Assembly: GCF_000235565.1 (NCBI RefSeq)
Contig: NC_017527.1
Span: 2,046,001-2,110,000 of the forward strand
Length of the DNA stretch: 64,000 nt
Direction: 5' to 3'
From: Methanothrix harundinacea 6Ac
Lineage (GTDB): Archaea > Halobacteriota > Methanosarcinia > Methanotrichales > Methanotrichaceae
The notes under the pieces were generated by a model. It made no database searches, was not told the DNA's origin, and was given only the letters and a program-made list of their open reading frames with translations. The position numbers and the translations under genes were made by a program. Within the stretch, counting starts at the first letter, position 1. Every line of letters starts with the position of its first letter. Below are positions 44,099 to 51,708 of this stretch, piece by piece.

Positions 44099-44914
44099 TC
44101 AGCCCGAAGCTACGACCTCGATCTCGAAGACCCAGGGCCAGAGCTTCCCTGTGACGAAGAGCCGTCCCGAGGCGGGATCGTAGGCGATCCCGTTTAGGAC
44201 GTCGCCCCTCTCCCTCTCCTCCTCGGAGAGGAGGCCGGCGAGGTCGATCCAGCCCACCACCCTCCCCGAACCCGGAGATATGATGGCGATCTCATCGGCC
44301 TTCCAGACGTTGGCGTAGATGAGACCGTCGACCCACTCCAGCTCGTTCAGCCCCAAAAGCGGCTTCCCATCCGCCTCCACCTCCAGGGACCCCGTCACCT
44401 CGAAGGTCTCTGGGTCCAGAAACCTGAGGGTCGAGGACCCATCGCTCATGATGAGCCTTTGGCCGTCGGCGGTTATCCCCCATCCTTCTGTCGGATAGGA
44501 GAAGGCCCCTACGACGGTGAAGCTCTCCAGATCCCAGACCAGGCCGACCCCCGACCTCCAGGTGAGCTGGAGAAGCTCATCGTCGATGAGGGCGATCCCC
44601 TCGCCGAAGAGGGAGGGCGGAAGGCCCCTAGATCGGATCTCCTCCCCCGTCTCCAGGACCGTCTCGCGGATCTCCGACCTGCCGTAAAGGCCGGTCCCCT
44701 CGTAGAGGAGGCCGTCGCGGAAGGCGAGCCCCTGGGTGAAGGCCTCCGGGTCGTGAGGATAGGCGGCCACCACCCTATAGCCGTAAACCGGAGGGGCCAT
44801 GCCGACGGAGGGCCCACCGAGGCAGCCCGCCACCAGGGCTGAGAGGAGGGCGAGGACGAGGAGGGAATTGGCGATGGGGGGGTACGGCCGGAAGGCGGGA
44901 GGCTTCGCAGTCAT
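44099..44914 (-). CDS. Glutaminyl-peptide cyclotransferase (plant/bacterial type), lipoprotein
   Basis: The 271-residue protein has a lipobox-like end of the signal peptide (SALVAGCLGG, Cys about 31), so it is probably anchored outside the membrane. The rest is a five-bladed beta-propeller of the COG3823 family. Recognisable parts are VAAYPHDPEAFTQGLAF, GLYGRSEIRETVLETG, LNELEWVDGLIYANVWKADEIAII and the C-terminal NGIAYDPASGRLFVTGKLWPWVFEI. The enzyme converts N-terminal glutamine of secreted peptides to pyroglutamate. Confidence 0.88.
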   Translation of the reverse strand: MTAKPPAFRPYPPIANSLLVLALLSALVAGCLGGPSVGMAPPVYGYRVVAAYPHDPEAFTQGLAFRDGLLYEGTGLYGRSEIRETVLETGEEIRSRGLPPSLFGEGIALIDDELLQLTWRSGVGLVWDLESFTVVGAFSYPTEGWGITADGQRLIMSDGSSTLRFLDPETFEVTGSLEVEADGKPLLGLNELEWVDGLIYANVWKADEIAIISPGSGRVVGWIDLAGLLSEEERERGDVLNGIAYDPASGRLFVTGKLWPWVFEIEVVASG

Positions 44915-45129
44915 GGCCTTTTATCGGAGGGAGAGGGGCTATTTAGAACGTTCGGAGAGGCCCAAAGCCCCTCCCGGTGGGAGGCGGCATCGGGACCTAG
45001 CCGGTGCCACCAACAGGTATATCTTCATGGCGGGAGGAGCCGTATCAGCTTGCGCAGATGACCTCTTTGGGGATCTCGCTAGCACCGTCGGTTCTTCGGA
45101 ATCGAAGACCAAAAAGGCGCGTGAATATA

Positions 45130-45315
45130 ATGGATGATAGACGTGGTGGACGTAGAGGCGGCTTCGACAGAGGCCCCAGAGAGATGCACGACGCGGTCTG
45201 CGCGGATTGCGGAAAGGAGACGAAAGTTCCCTTCAAGCCCGACGGATCGAGGCCGGTATACTGCAGCGAATGCTATCAGAAGCACAGGCCTGCAAGATCA
45301 CCGAGGCGGTTCTGA
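45130..45315 (+). CDS. CxxC-x17-CxxC zinc-binding protein
   Basis: A 61-residue basic protein. An Arg/Gly-rich N-terminus (DDRRGGRRGGFDRGPRE) leads to CADCGKETKVPF...YCSECY, exactly the CxxC-x17-CxxC spacing of a small zinc-binding domain found in methanogens and some bacteria. The RGG-like head suggests binding to nucleic acid. ATG 45130 is preceded by AT-rich GTGAATATA. The 215 bases upstream (44915-45129) show no other gene. Confidence 0.75.
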   Translation: MDDRRGGRRGGFDRGPREMHDAVCADCGKETKVPFKPDGSRPVYCSECYQKHRPARSPRRF

Positions 45316-45652
45316 GCCGATCGGACGGATCCGATCCTTCGATAGTCCGCTTCGGCCGTCATGACGTTCTTTCGCATAGACGGCGTGAGGGGGGTTGCAG
45401 GGCCCTCGTAGGGGGCCCTGCCGAGCTCTCCCGCATCCCGCCCTATTATCAAACCATCTCATCGTCCCCGTGGCATCTCTCCTTCTCCGCACCTCGAAAT
45501 TTGACGCGACCTCAGAGAAAAAGGGGAGCCATCTCCCATATCCATCCAGAGAAGGGCCCATTTTTTATTAATGTAATGCCCGTCGAAATAAATTATTTAT
45601 ATGATTAAGGTTTTGTTAGATTGAAAATTAAAATAATCCCCCGGTGACGACG
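45316..45652. other. Intergenic region with hairpin and AT-rich promoter block
   Basis: The 337-base gap between the CxxC protein and the winged-helix regulator has no convincing ORF. It contains a perfect 9-bp hairpin (45397-45421) and, from about 45555 to 45635, a long AT-rich block (TTTTTTATTAATG, AATAAATTATTTATATG, AAAATTAAAATAA), which should hold the promoter of the regulator gene. Confidence 0.6.
45397..45421. other. Perfect 9-bp hairpin (GCAGGGCCC / GGGCCCTGC)
   Basis: GCAGGGCCC (45397-45405) and GGGCCCTGC (45413-45421) pair perfectly around a 7-base TCGTAGG loop. It lies 82 bases after the CxxC gene. It could be a transcript end, the core of a small RNA, or a protein-binding palindrome. 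There is no adjacent T-tract, so a simple terminator is not obvious. Confidence 0.4.
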
Positions 45653-46030
45653 ATGAAGGAGAGCACAGTGAAGGTGCTGGACGATAAGGACCTCGAGTTT
45701 GCTGAGACCCTGCGGAGCCTCGGCGTGCAGAGGAATGTGGCCATCCTGATAACCTACCTGGCCAACGTGGAGGAGGCCTCCTCCCGGGACATCGAGATGG
45801 GCTCAAACCTGAGGCAGCCCGAGGTGAGCATCGCGATGCGATCGCTGCGCGACAACGGCTGGGTGAGCGAGAAGGAGGTGAGGAGGGGGGGCAAAGGCAG
45901 GCCGATGAAGGTCTACTCCCTTCTCACCCCCATCGACGAGGTGATCAGGCATTTCGAAGAAGAGAAGCAGCAGGAGTCGGCCCAGACGATGGAGAGCATC
46001 CAGAAGCTAAAAGAGCTGATATCGGGCTAA
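45653..46030 (+). CDS. Winged-helix transcriptional regulator (TrmB/COG4738-like)
   Basis: A 125-residue DNA-binding protein. Residues ~12-85 form a winged helix (QRNVAILITYLANVEEASSRDIEMGSNLRQPEVSIAMRSL) with a basic wing (KEVRRGGKGRPMKVY), then a C-terminal coiled coil (IRHFEEEKQQESAQTMESI). Size and layout resemble the small TrmB-like regulators of Methanosarcinales, including the MreA type that governs methanogenic substrate use in Methanosarcina acetivorans; that identity is a guess. ATG 45653 is taken, with GTG 45644 as an alternative. Confidence 0.78.
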   Translation: MKESTVKVLDDKDLEFAETLRSLGVQRNVAILITYLANVEEASSRDIEMGSNLRQPEVSIAMRSLRDNGWVSEKEVRRGGKGRPMKVYSLLTPIDEVIRHFEEEKQQESAQTMESIQKLKELISG

Positions 46031-46062
46031 AATCCCCCGGCCCCCCATCCATCCTTTAGGAT

Positions 46063-46335
46063 CTATCTGAGAGCCCCGGTGGGGGCCTCTCTCTGGTCGG
46101 CCGCCTCCGAGACCACCTCCACGTCGATCTTGGAGGCGATCCCCCTCCCCATGGATACGCAGCATCCCCCGATCTCGATCACCACCGGCCCCCCAAAGGG
46201 CTGGCAGGCGATCTTCCGGACCCTCTGTCCCTTCCTTATCCCCATCGACTCCAGCCTCTTCGCCCAGCCGAAGCTGTCGGCGAAGGATTTTATCTCCAGG
46301 ACCAGGTTGCAGGGCGCTTTCGTCAGCGAGATCAA
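46063..46335 (-). CDS. feoA: FeoA-domain protein
   Basis: A 90-residue SH3-like FeoA domain: GWAKRLESMGIRKGQRVRKI and QPFGGPVVIEIGGCCVSMGRGIASKI. FeoA proteins assist the ferrous-iron transporter FeoB; no feoB lies in the window, so it may act with a distant FeoB or belong to free-standing FeoA proteins of other function. A TATA-like GTTTATAG (minus strand, about 46379-46386) is 45 bases upstream of the ATG. Confidence 0.82.
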   Translation of the reverse strand: MISLTKAPCNLVLEIKSFADSFGWAKRLESMGIRKGQRVRKIACQPFGGPVVIEIGGCCVSMGRGIASKIDVEVVSEAADQREAPTGALR

Positions 46336-46432
46336 TTCGACACCTCAGACTTCCCCAGGATTAGACCGGTCCGGCGTCTATAAACCTGACGGTGCCGCCC
46401 GTCCTGGAGGGCGATCCGGCGTCCGGGGTTTT

Positions 46433-47245
46433 TCAAATCCGGACGTTTATCCCCCTCTCGGCGAGGCGGCTCTTCACCTCGCCGACCCCCCACTCCCCGT
46501 AGTGGAATATGCTGGCGGCGAGGGCGGCCGACGCCCCCGTCTTCGAGAAGACCTCTAAGATGTGGTCGGGGTTTCCGCACCCCCCCGAGGCGATGACCGG
46601 TATCCTGACCCTCCTCGATACGGCGTCGGTCAGGGGCACGTCGAAGCCGTCGTAGGTCCCGTCCCGGTCCATGCTGGTGAGAAGGATCTCCCCGGCGCCG
46701 AGCCTCTCGGCCTCCATCGCCCAGGCGATGGCGTCGACCCCGGAGAACTCCCTCCCGCCGTAGAAGGAGGCCTCAAACCAGGAGTCGCCCTCCGGGGTGG
46801 AGACCGAGATTCTGCCCTCCCCCGGCCCGTCCCTCCTCTTGGCGTCGATGGCGACGACGCAGGCCTGGCTCCCGTACTCCCCGGCGATCTCGGATATGAG
46901 GCCGGGCCGCTTCAGGGCGGCGGTGTTGACGGTGACCTTGTCGGCCCCGGCCTGGAAGACCGCCCGGACGTCCTCGACGGCCCTGATCCCGCCGCCGACG
47001 GCCAGGGGGATGAAGACGTTCTTGGCGGTGGCCCTGATGACGTTCTTCATCGTCTCCCGCCTCTCCGAGGAGGCGGTGATGTCGAGGAATACGATCTCGT
47101 CGGCCCCCTCCTCGTAGTACCTGGTGGCGAGCTCCCAGGGGACCCCGGCGTACCTGATCTCCTTGAACTCGATCCCCTTCACCACCCTCCCCTGGGGGAC
47201 GGCGAGGTCGCAGTCGAGGCAGGGTATTATCCTCTTCGCTAACAT
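46433..47245 (-). CDS. hisF: Imidazole glycerol phosphate synthase, cyclase subunit HisF
   Basis: A 270-residue TIM barrel that closes the imidazole ring in histidine synthesis using ammonia from HisH. The catalytic aspartates are Asp11 (IIPCLDCD) and the one in [12 protein letters not shown]; phosphate-binding loops are AVGGGIRA and ASGGCGN. ATG 47245 overlaps the end of hisH by seven bases. The reading frame extends far upstream, but that part is antisense-like shadow over hisH. Confidence 0.97.
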   Translation of the reverse strand: MLAKRIIPCLDCDLAVPQGRVVKGIEFKEIRYAGVPWELATRYYEEGADEIVFLDITASSERRETMKNVIRATAKNVFIPLAVGGGIRAVEDVRAVFQAGADKVTVNTAALKRPGLISEIAGEYGSQACVVAIDAKRRDGPGEGRISVSTPEGDSWFEASFYGGREFSGVDAIAWAMEAERLGAGEILLTSMDRDGTYDGFDVPLTDAVSRRVRIPVIASGGCGNPDHILEVFSKTGASAALAASIFHYGEWGVGEVKSRLAERGINVRI

Positions 47246-47841
47246 CGGGCGAGCCTCCCGAAGTTCCTGAGGATGGATAGCCCCTTCTCCCCCGACTTCT
47301 CGGGGTGGAACTGGACGGCGAAGAGGCTCTCCACCGATATCGCCGCGGCGATCTTTTGGCCGTAGTCGCAGGTGGCGGCCACCACCCTCCCGTCCCCGGG
47401 AACGCAGTGGTAGGAGTGGACGAAGTAGAAGAAGTCGTCGTCGGAGATCCCATCCAGGATCTCCACCTCCCTCTTTATCGAGAGGGTGTTCCACCCCATC
47501 TGGGGGACGAGGACCGAGGCCGGGAGGCGGACGACCTCGCCATCGATCCATCCGAGCCCCTCCTCGGGGCTCTCCTCGCTCCTCTCGAAGAGGACCTGCA
47601 TCCCGACGCAGATTCCGAGGATCGGCCTCCCCTCTTCAAGGGCCTCCCGGAGGGCAGGCTCGAAGCGAGAGAGCTGCCTCATGCACCTCCCGAAGGACCC
47701 CACCCCGGGGACGACGATCCCATCGAACCCCGCCAGCTCCTCCGGCTCAGTGGCTATCTTCGGCCCCGCCCCGATCCGCTCCAGGGCATTGTAAATGCTG
47801 AAGAGGTTTCCGACGCCGTAATCGACTACTCCAATCGTCAA
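47239..47841 (-). CDS. hisH: Imidazole glycerol phosphate synthase, glutaminase subunit HisH
   Basis: The class I glutamine amidotransferase partner of HisF, 200 residues. The triad is Cys78 in LGICVGMQ and the His/Glu of [10 protein letters not shown], with the oxyanion region PGVGSFG. A TATA-like GTTATATATGG (minus strand, about 47908-47918) lies 70-80 bases ahead of the ATG. hisHF is a two-gene operon. Confidence 0.97.
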   Translation of the reverse strand: MTIGVVDYGVGNLFSIYNALERIGAGPKIATEPEELAGFDGIVVPGVGSFGRCMRQLSRFEPALREALEEGRPILGICVGMQVLFERSEESPEEGLGWIDGEVVRLPASVLVPQMGWNTLSIKREVEILDGISDDDFFYFVHSYHCVPGDGRVVAATCDYGQKIAAAISVESLFAVQFHPEKSGEKGLSILRNFGRLARC

Positions 47842-47947
47842 GTCTCGTTCACCCGATGGCGCAGATCAAGATCTAAAGCCTCGCCGGAAGCCCCATAGCG
47901 GCCCCCGGCCATATATAACTTTTCGGACGGCCCTATAAATATTAAAT

Positions 47948-48370
47948 TCATTCCGCCCCGCCCCATCCAGGGGCCCTTTTTAGCCTCCCCGCCACCATCT
48001 CCCCCGTCGCCCGCTCCGCCTCCGTGATCCGACGGCAGGTCGGGCAGGCCCGGACCCATTCGGGGTTCTGGGATTGGGGGAGGGAAGCCTCGACCCTCCG
48101 GAGCATCGGCTCGGTGGCGTAGCGGCGGCCGCAGATCCTGCAGGCGACGAGGTCGAAGGACGCCTCCGGCTCCGGAACCGCCTCATCGAAGGGGACGAGG
48201 GAGAGAGCCCTGGCGGGGCAGTGCTCCACGCAGAGGTCGCACTCCTCTCGGCACCTCTTCCAGAGGATCCTCCTCTCCTCCGCCGTCTCCGTCCGGAGGA
48301 TGTTCTGGCTCGGGCAGACGTTGGAGCAGGAGAGGCAGCCGATGCAGAGGCGGAGATCGATCCGGATCAT
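47948..48370 (-). CDS. Two-cluster ferredoxin with C-terminal zinc-ribbon-like domain
   Basis: The 140-residue protein has two [4Fe-4S] motifs in its N-terminal half (CIGCLSCSNVCP and CREECDLCVEHCP) and then a domain with CRICGRRY and CPTCRRI pairs, which looks like a rubredoxin- or zinc-ribbon-type metal site. ATG 48370 overlaps the stop of the upstream polyferredoxin by four bases. It is the last gene of the glutamate synthase-FdhA run. It probably passes electrons between the FdhA module and an unknown acceptor. No exact family name is recognised. Confidence 0.78.
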   Translation of the reverse strand: MIRIDLRLCIGCLSCSNVCPSQNILRTETAEERRILWKRCREECDLCVEHCPARALSLVPFDEAVPEPEASFDLVACRICGRRYATEPMLRRVEASLPQSQNPEWVRACPTCRRITEAERATGEMVAGRLKRAPGWGGAE

Positions 48371-48804
48371 CTCCGGCCCCCCGTGGCGACGGCCCGAGCC
48401 GCCCGGGACCGGGCCCGGTGGGAGAGGAGATCGAAGTCGGTGGTGAGGGCGTTGGCGGGACAGGTGGTGACGCAGGTCGGCTCGGCCCGCCCCTCGCATA
48501 GGTCGCACTTGTGGGCGATCTTCTCGGTCCAGACCACCCCAAAGGGGCAGGCCAGGCTGCACAATCCGCATCCTGTGCACTTCTCCACGTCGAAGGCCGT
48601 CCGGCTCCCCTCCTTGTGGAGGGCTCCGGAGAAGCAGGCTGCAGCACAGGAGGCCTCCTCGCAGTGGTGGCAGAGTATGGGGACGGAGGCGGAGTCTCCG
48701 ACGAAGTGGACGTGGACGTGCCCCCGGCCTCCGTGGACCCGCTCGCAGGCCACCTCGCAGGAGCGGCATCCTATACATCTCCTTATGTCTACGTAAACTG
48801 CCAT
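48367..48804 (-). CDS. Polyferredoxin, HycB/FdhB-like, four [4Fe-4S] motifs
   Basis: A 145-residue electron-transfer protein with four cysteine groups: CIGCRSCEVACE, CHHCEEASCAAAC, CTGCGLCSLACP and CDLCEGRAEPTCVTTC. This is the DMSO-reductase-family beta-subunit pattern (HycB, HydN, FdhB2). Directly downstream of fdhA with no gap (its ATG at 48804 follows the fdhA stop at 48805), it is the natural electron acceptor of FdhA. Confidence 0.9.
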   Translation of the reverse strand: MAVYVDIRRCIGCRSCEVACERVHGGRGHVHVHFVGDSASVPILCHHCEEASCAAACFSGALHKEGSRTAFDVEKCTGCGLCSLACPFGVVWTEKIAHKCDLCEGRAEPTCVTTCPANALTTDFDLLSHRARSRAARAVATGGRR

Positions 48805-50841
48805 TCAATCCCTCCGAACTATCCTGCAGGCGGAGACCTTGAACTCCGGGATCCTCGCCTCGGGGTCGGTGGCCTCCGAGGTGAGGCGGTTCGTCCCGGG
48901 GAAGTGGAAGGGCATGAAGACCACCCCCCGCTTCACCCGGTCCGTCAGGCGGGCTAGGGCCTCGGCCCCTCCCCGGGGAGTCTCCACCAGGACCGGGTCC
49001 CCCCCGGCGATCCGGAGGGGAAAAGCGTCGGCGGGGTTGATCTCCACGAATAGGTCCGGCTCGCGACGGAGGAGGGAGGGGCTCCTCCGGGTCATCGACC
49101 CGGCGTTGTGGTGGACGGCCACCCTTCCTGTGGTGAGGAGGAGGGGGTACTCCCGCCCCGGTCCCTCTGCCGCCGGCCGGTATCGGACGGGGACGATGGA
49201 GGCGCGGCCGTCGGCGAGCTTGAAGCCGGCGGAGTGGAGGATCGGGGTTCCGGGGTGGTGGGGGTCGGGGCAGGGCCAGATGAGCCCCCCCTCACCGAGC
49301 CTCTCCCGGGTTATGCCGGCGTACTGGGGTACGGTCCGGTTGATCTCCGCCAATACTGAGGCGGCGTCCGGAGAGCCGAGGTCGATGCCCAGAGACCTGC
49401 CGACGGCGGCTATGATCTCCAGGTCCGAAAGGGCCTCCCCCGGAGGATCTACGGCCTTCGAGCTCCACTGGACCCGCCGCTCGGTGTTGGTGAAGCTCCC
49501 CTCCTTCTCGGCCCAGACCGCCCCCGGAAGGACGACGTCGGCGAGCCTGGCCGTCGCCGTCATGAATATGTCCTGGACCACCAGAAGATCGAGATCTTCG
49601 AGGGCCTGGTGGACCTTCTGGCTGCAGGGATCGGAGTTGGCCGGATCCTCCCCGAGGATGTACATCGCCCTGATATCCCCGGAGGCGGCGGCGCAGATCA
49701 TCTCCGTCGCAGTGAGGCCGGGGCCCTTCGGCAGAGCCGGGACCCCCCAGGCGGAGGAGAAGCGCCGGATCGTCTCGGGGTCGTCGGACCTCCCGTAGCC
49801 GGGATAGAACTCCGCGAGGGCCCCCATGTCGCAGGCTCCCTGGACGTTGTTCTGGCCCCGCAGCGGCATCACCCCCGTCCCGGGCCGCCCCAGGTGGCCA
49901 GTGATGAGGGCGAGGTTGGAGATGGCCTGGACGTTATCCGTCCCCGTGCTGTGCTGGGTGATCCCCATGGAGTAGAGGATCGAAGAAGCGGGGGACGAAG
50001 CGTAGGCCCTCGCCGCCCGGACGATATCGTCGGGGGGGACGCCCGTGATCTCAGAGATCCTCTCAGGGGAGGAACTCCTGACCGATTCCCTCAAGGCCTC
50101 GAAGCCTCTGGTATTCCTGGCGATGTAATCTCCGTCGATGAGCCCTTCCGCTATTATGACGTGGGCCATCCCGGAGAGGAGGGCGACGTCCGTCCCCGGC
50201 GTCAGCTGGAGGAAGAGGTCCGCCATCCAGGTGGTGGGGGTCTCCCTCGGATCGGCGACGATCACCACAGCGCCGTCTTCGTGGGCCCGGTGGACCCAGC
50301 GGGCTATGACGGGATGGTTCTCCGCCAGGTTCGACCCGATGATGAATATGCACTTGGAGCTCCCAATGTCGGGGATGGGGTTGGTCATCCCCGCCGCCCC
50401 CAGGGTCCGGTTCAGACCCACCACCGAGGGGGCGTGGCAGAGCCGGGCGCAGTTGTCGACGTGAGGCGTCCCCAGTAGGCGGGCGAGCTTCTGGAGGAGG
50501 TAGTTCTCCTCGTTGGTGCATTTGGAGGAGGCGAGGAAGGCGACACCACCGGGGCCGTCCCTCCTGATGACGTCGCCGAGCCCCCGGGCGATGAGGCCGA
50601 GGGCCTCCTCCCAGGAGATCCTGACGAAACCCTCCCCCCTCCTCCTCAGGGGGGTGGTGAGCCGATCCTGATGGCGGAGGAACTCCAGGGCCGCATTCCC
50701 CTTGGAGCAGAGGGCCCCCTCGCTGACGGGATGGCCCGGCATGTACTCCATCCCGACGGCTTTGCCCCGCTCCACCGAAACGAAAAATCCGCAGCCTGCA
50801 CCGCAATAGGGGCAGACCGTTGGAACAAGCACCTTGGTCAT
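48805..50841 (-). CDS. fdhA: Formate dehydrogenase-like molybdopterin oxidoreductase, alpha subunit (FdhA/FdhF type)
   Basis: A 678-residue member of the molybdopterin/tungstopterin oxidoreductase family. The N-terminal [4Fe-4S] site is CPYCGAGC (Cys10, 13, 17) plus ALCSKG. The Mo/W ligand is Cys135 followed by His136 (ARLCHAPS), in the position where E. coli FdhH has selenocysteine-His, so a cysteine form of formate dehydrogenase is expected. MGITQHSTGT and AEVEGSFTNTERR-like segments (AEKEGSFTNTERRVQW) also match FDH. Start ATG 50841 has GAGG seven bases upstream; a TTG 45 bases earlier is less likely. No F420-binding FdhB is adjacent. It follows gltB3 by 48 bases in the same direction. Confidence 0.9.
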   Translation of the reverse strand: MTKVLVPTVCPYCGAGCGFFVSVERGKAVGMEYMPGHPVSEGALCSKGNAALEFLRHQDRLTTPLRRRGEGFVRISWEEALGLIARGLGDVIRRDGPGGVAFLASSKCTNEENYLLQKLARLLGTPHVDNCARLCHAPSVVGLNRTLGAAGMTNPIPDIGSSKCIFIIGSNLAENHPVIARWVHRAHEDGAVVIVADPRETPTTWMADLFLQLTPGTDVALLSGMAHVIIAEGLIDGDYIARNTRGFEALRESVRSSSPERISEITGVPPDDIVRAARAYASSPASSILYSMGITQHSTGTDNVQAISNLALITGHLGRPGTGVMPLRGQNNVQGACDMGALAEFYPGYGRSDDPETIRRFSSAWGVPALPKGPGLTATEMICAAASGDIRAMYILGEDPANSDPCSQKVHQALEDLDLLVVQDIFMTATARLADVVLPGAVWAEKEGSFTNTERRVQWSSKAVDPPGEALSDLEIIAAVGRSLGIDLGSPDAASVLAEINRTVPQYAGITRERLGEGGLIWPCPDPHHPGTPILHSAGFKLADGRASIVPVRYRPAAEGPGREYPLLLTTGRVAVHHNAGSMTRRSPSLLRREPDLFVEINPADAFPLRIAGGDPVLVETPRGGAEALARLTDRVKRGVVFMPFHFPGTNRLTSEATDPEARIPEFKVSACRIVRRD

Positions 50842-50889
50842 CTCGATCCTCGAAGCAGTCGATTTACATCCGACATTACTATGCAACGT

Positions 50890-51708
50890 TCAGTAAGCAT
50901 AGAGGTTCCCGTAGGGCCTCCTCGACCTGGGGGTGAGCCTGACGAACCCCGAGGCCAGTATCTCCTCTTTGGTCACCTCCGTCTCGGGGAAGCGCTCCAG
51001 GAACCGGGTGACGTAATCGGCGAGGACCGCCCTGTCGGCGTCGTCCACCGGCGATATCTCCACCTGGTCTCCGACCTGGGACTCCTCGACGGAGCCCCGG
51101 AGGTAGATGACCCCCCCGTGCATCCCGGTCCCTATGAAATGGGCGTCGTGGCTCTCGCCCGCCAGGTCCAGGACGATGACCACCCCCCCGGCCATGTACT
51201 CGCCGAGGAAGTCCTGGGACCTCCCGCCTACGACGAGGACGGGCCTCTTCCCCTCGTACTCCTTCATGTGGAGGGCGGCCCGATAGCCGCAGCCGTCCCG
51301 GACGTAGATCTCTCCCCCGCGCATCGAGAAGCCGAGGACGTCTCCGGCCCGGCCCCGCACGATCACCTCCCCGGCGTCCATGGTGTTTCCGACCCCGTCC
51401 TGGGCGTTCCCGTGGACGGCGATCCGGTGGCCGTAGAGGAAGGCGGCTAGATCGTTTCCAGCCGTCCCGAAGACCTCGATCTCCATCCTCAGCCCCTGGG
51501 GGGTGTAGAGGCGGGTCCCGATGTACCGCTGGCCGCAGACGTTCCTGATGCTGACCCTCTTGGCGCCGGAGAGGAGGAGCTCCCTCAGCCGGTCGTTCAG
51601 CTCTTTGGTCTTTACATCGGCGGCGTCGATCTGGGCTGCCATCATCTCTTCACCCGCTTGATCCGAATTTATCAAAGGTTCTGATAGTGCTGCTCTGGCC
51701 ATCTTCAT
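50890..51708 (-). CDS. gltB3: Glutamate synthase, GXGXG (alpha-C) domain subunit
   Basis: The 272-residue C-terminal GXGXG beta-helix domain of glutamate synthase as a separate protein, the archaeal three-piece arrangement. Repeated glycine motifs (GNAQDGVGNTMDAGEV, GRAGDVLGFSMRGGEIYVRDGCGYRAA, GEYMAGGVVIVLDL, GTGMHGGVIYLRG) show the right-handed helix. The ATG at 51708 shares one base with the stop of gltB2 (TGATG). It also resembles FwdC of formylmethanofuran dehydrogenase, but the context assigns it to glutamate synthase. Confidence 0.92.
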   Translation of the reverse strand: MKMARAALSEPLINSDQAGEEMMAAQIDAADVKTKELNDRLRELLLSGAKRVSIRNVCGQRYIGTRLYTPQGLRMEIEVFGTAGNDLAAFLYGHRIAVHGNAQDGVGNTMDAGEVIVRGRAGDVLGFSMRGGEIYVRDGCGYRAALHMKEYEGKRPVLVVGGRSQDFLGEYMAGGVVIVLDLAGESHDAHFIGTGMHGGVIYLRGSVEESQVGDQVEISPVDDADRAVLADYVTRFLERFPETEVTKEEILASGFVRLTPRSRRPYGNLYAY

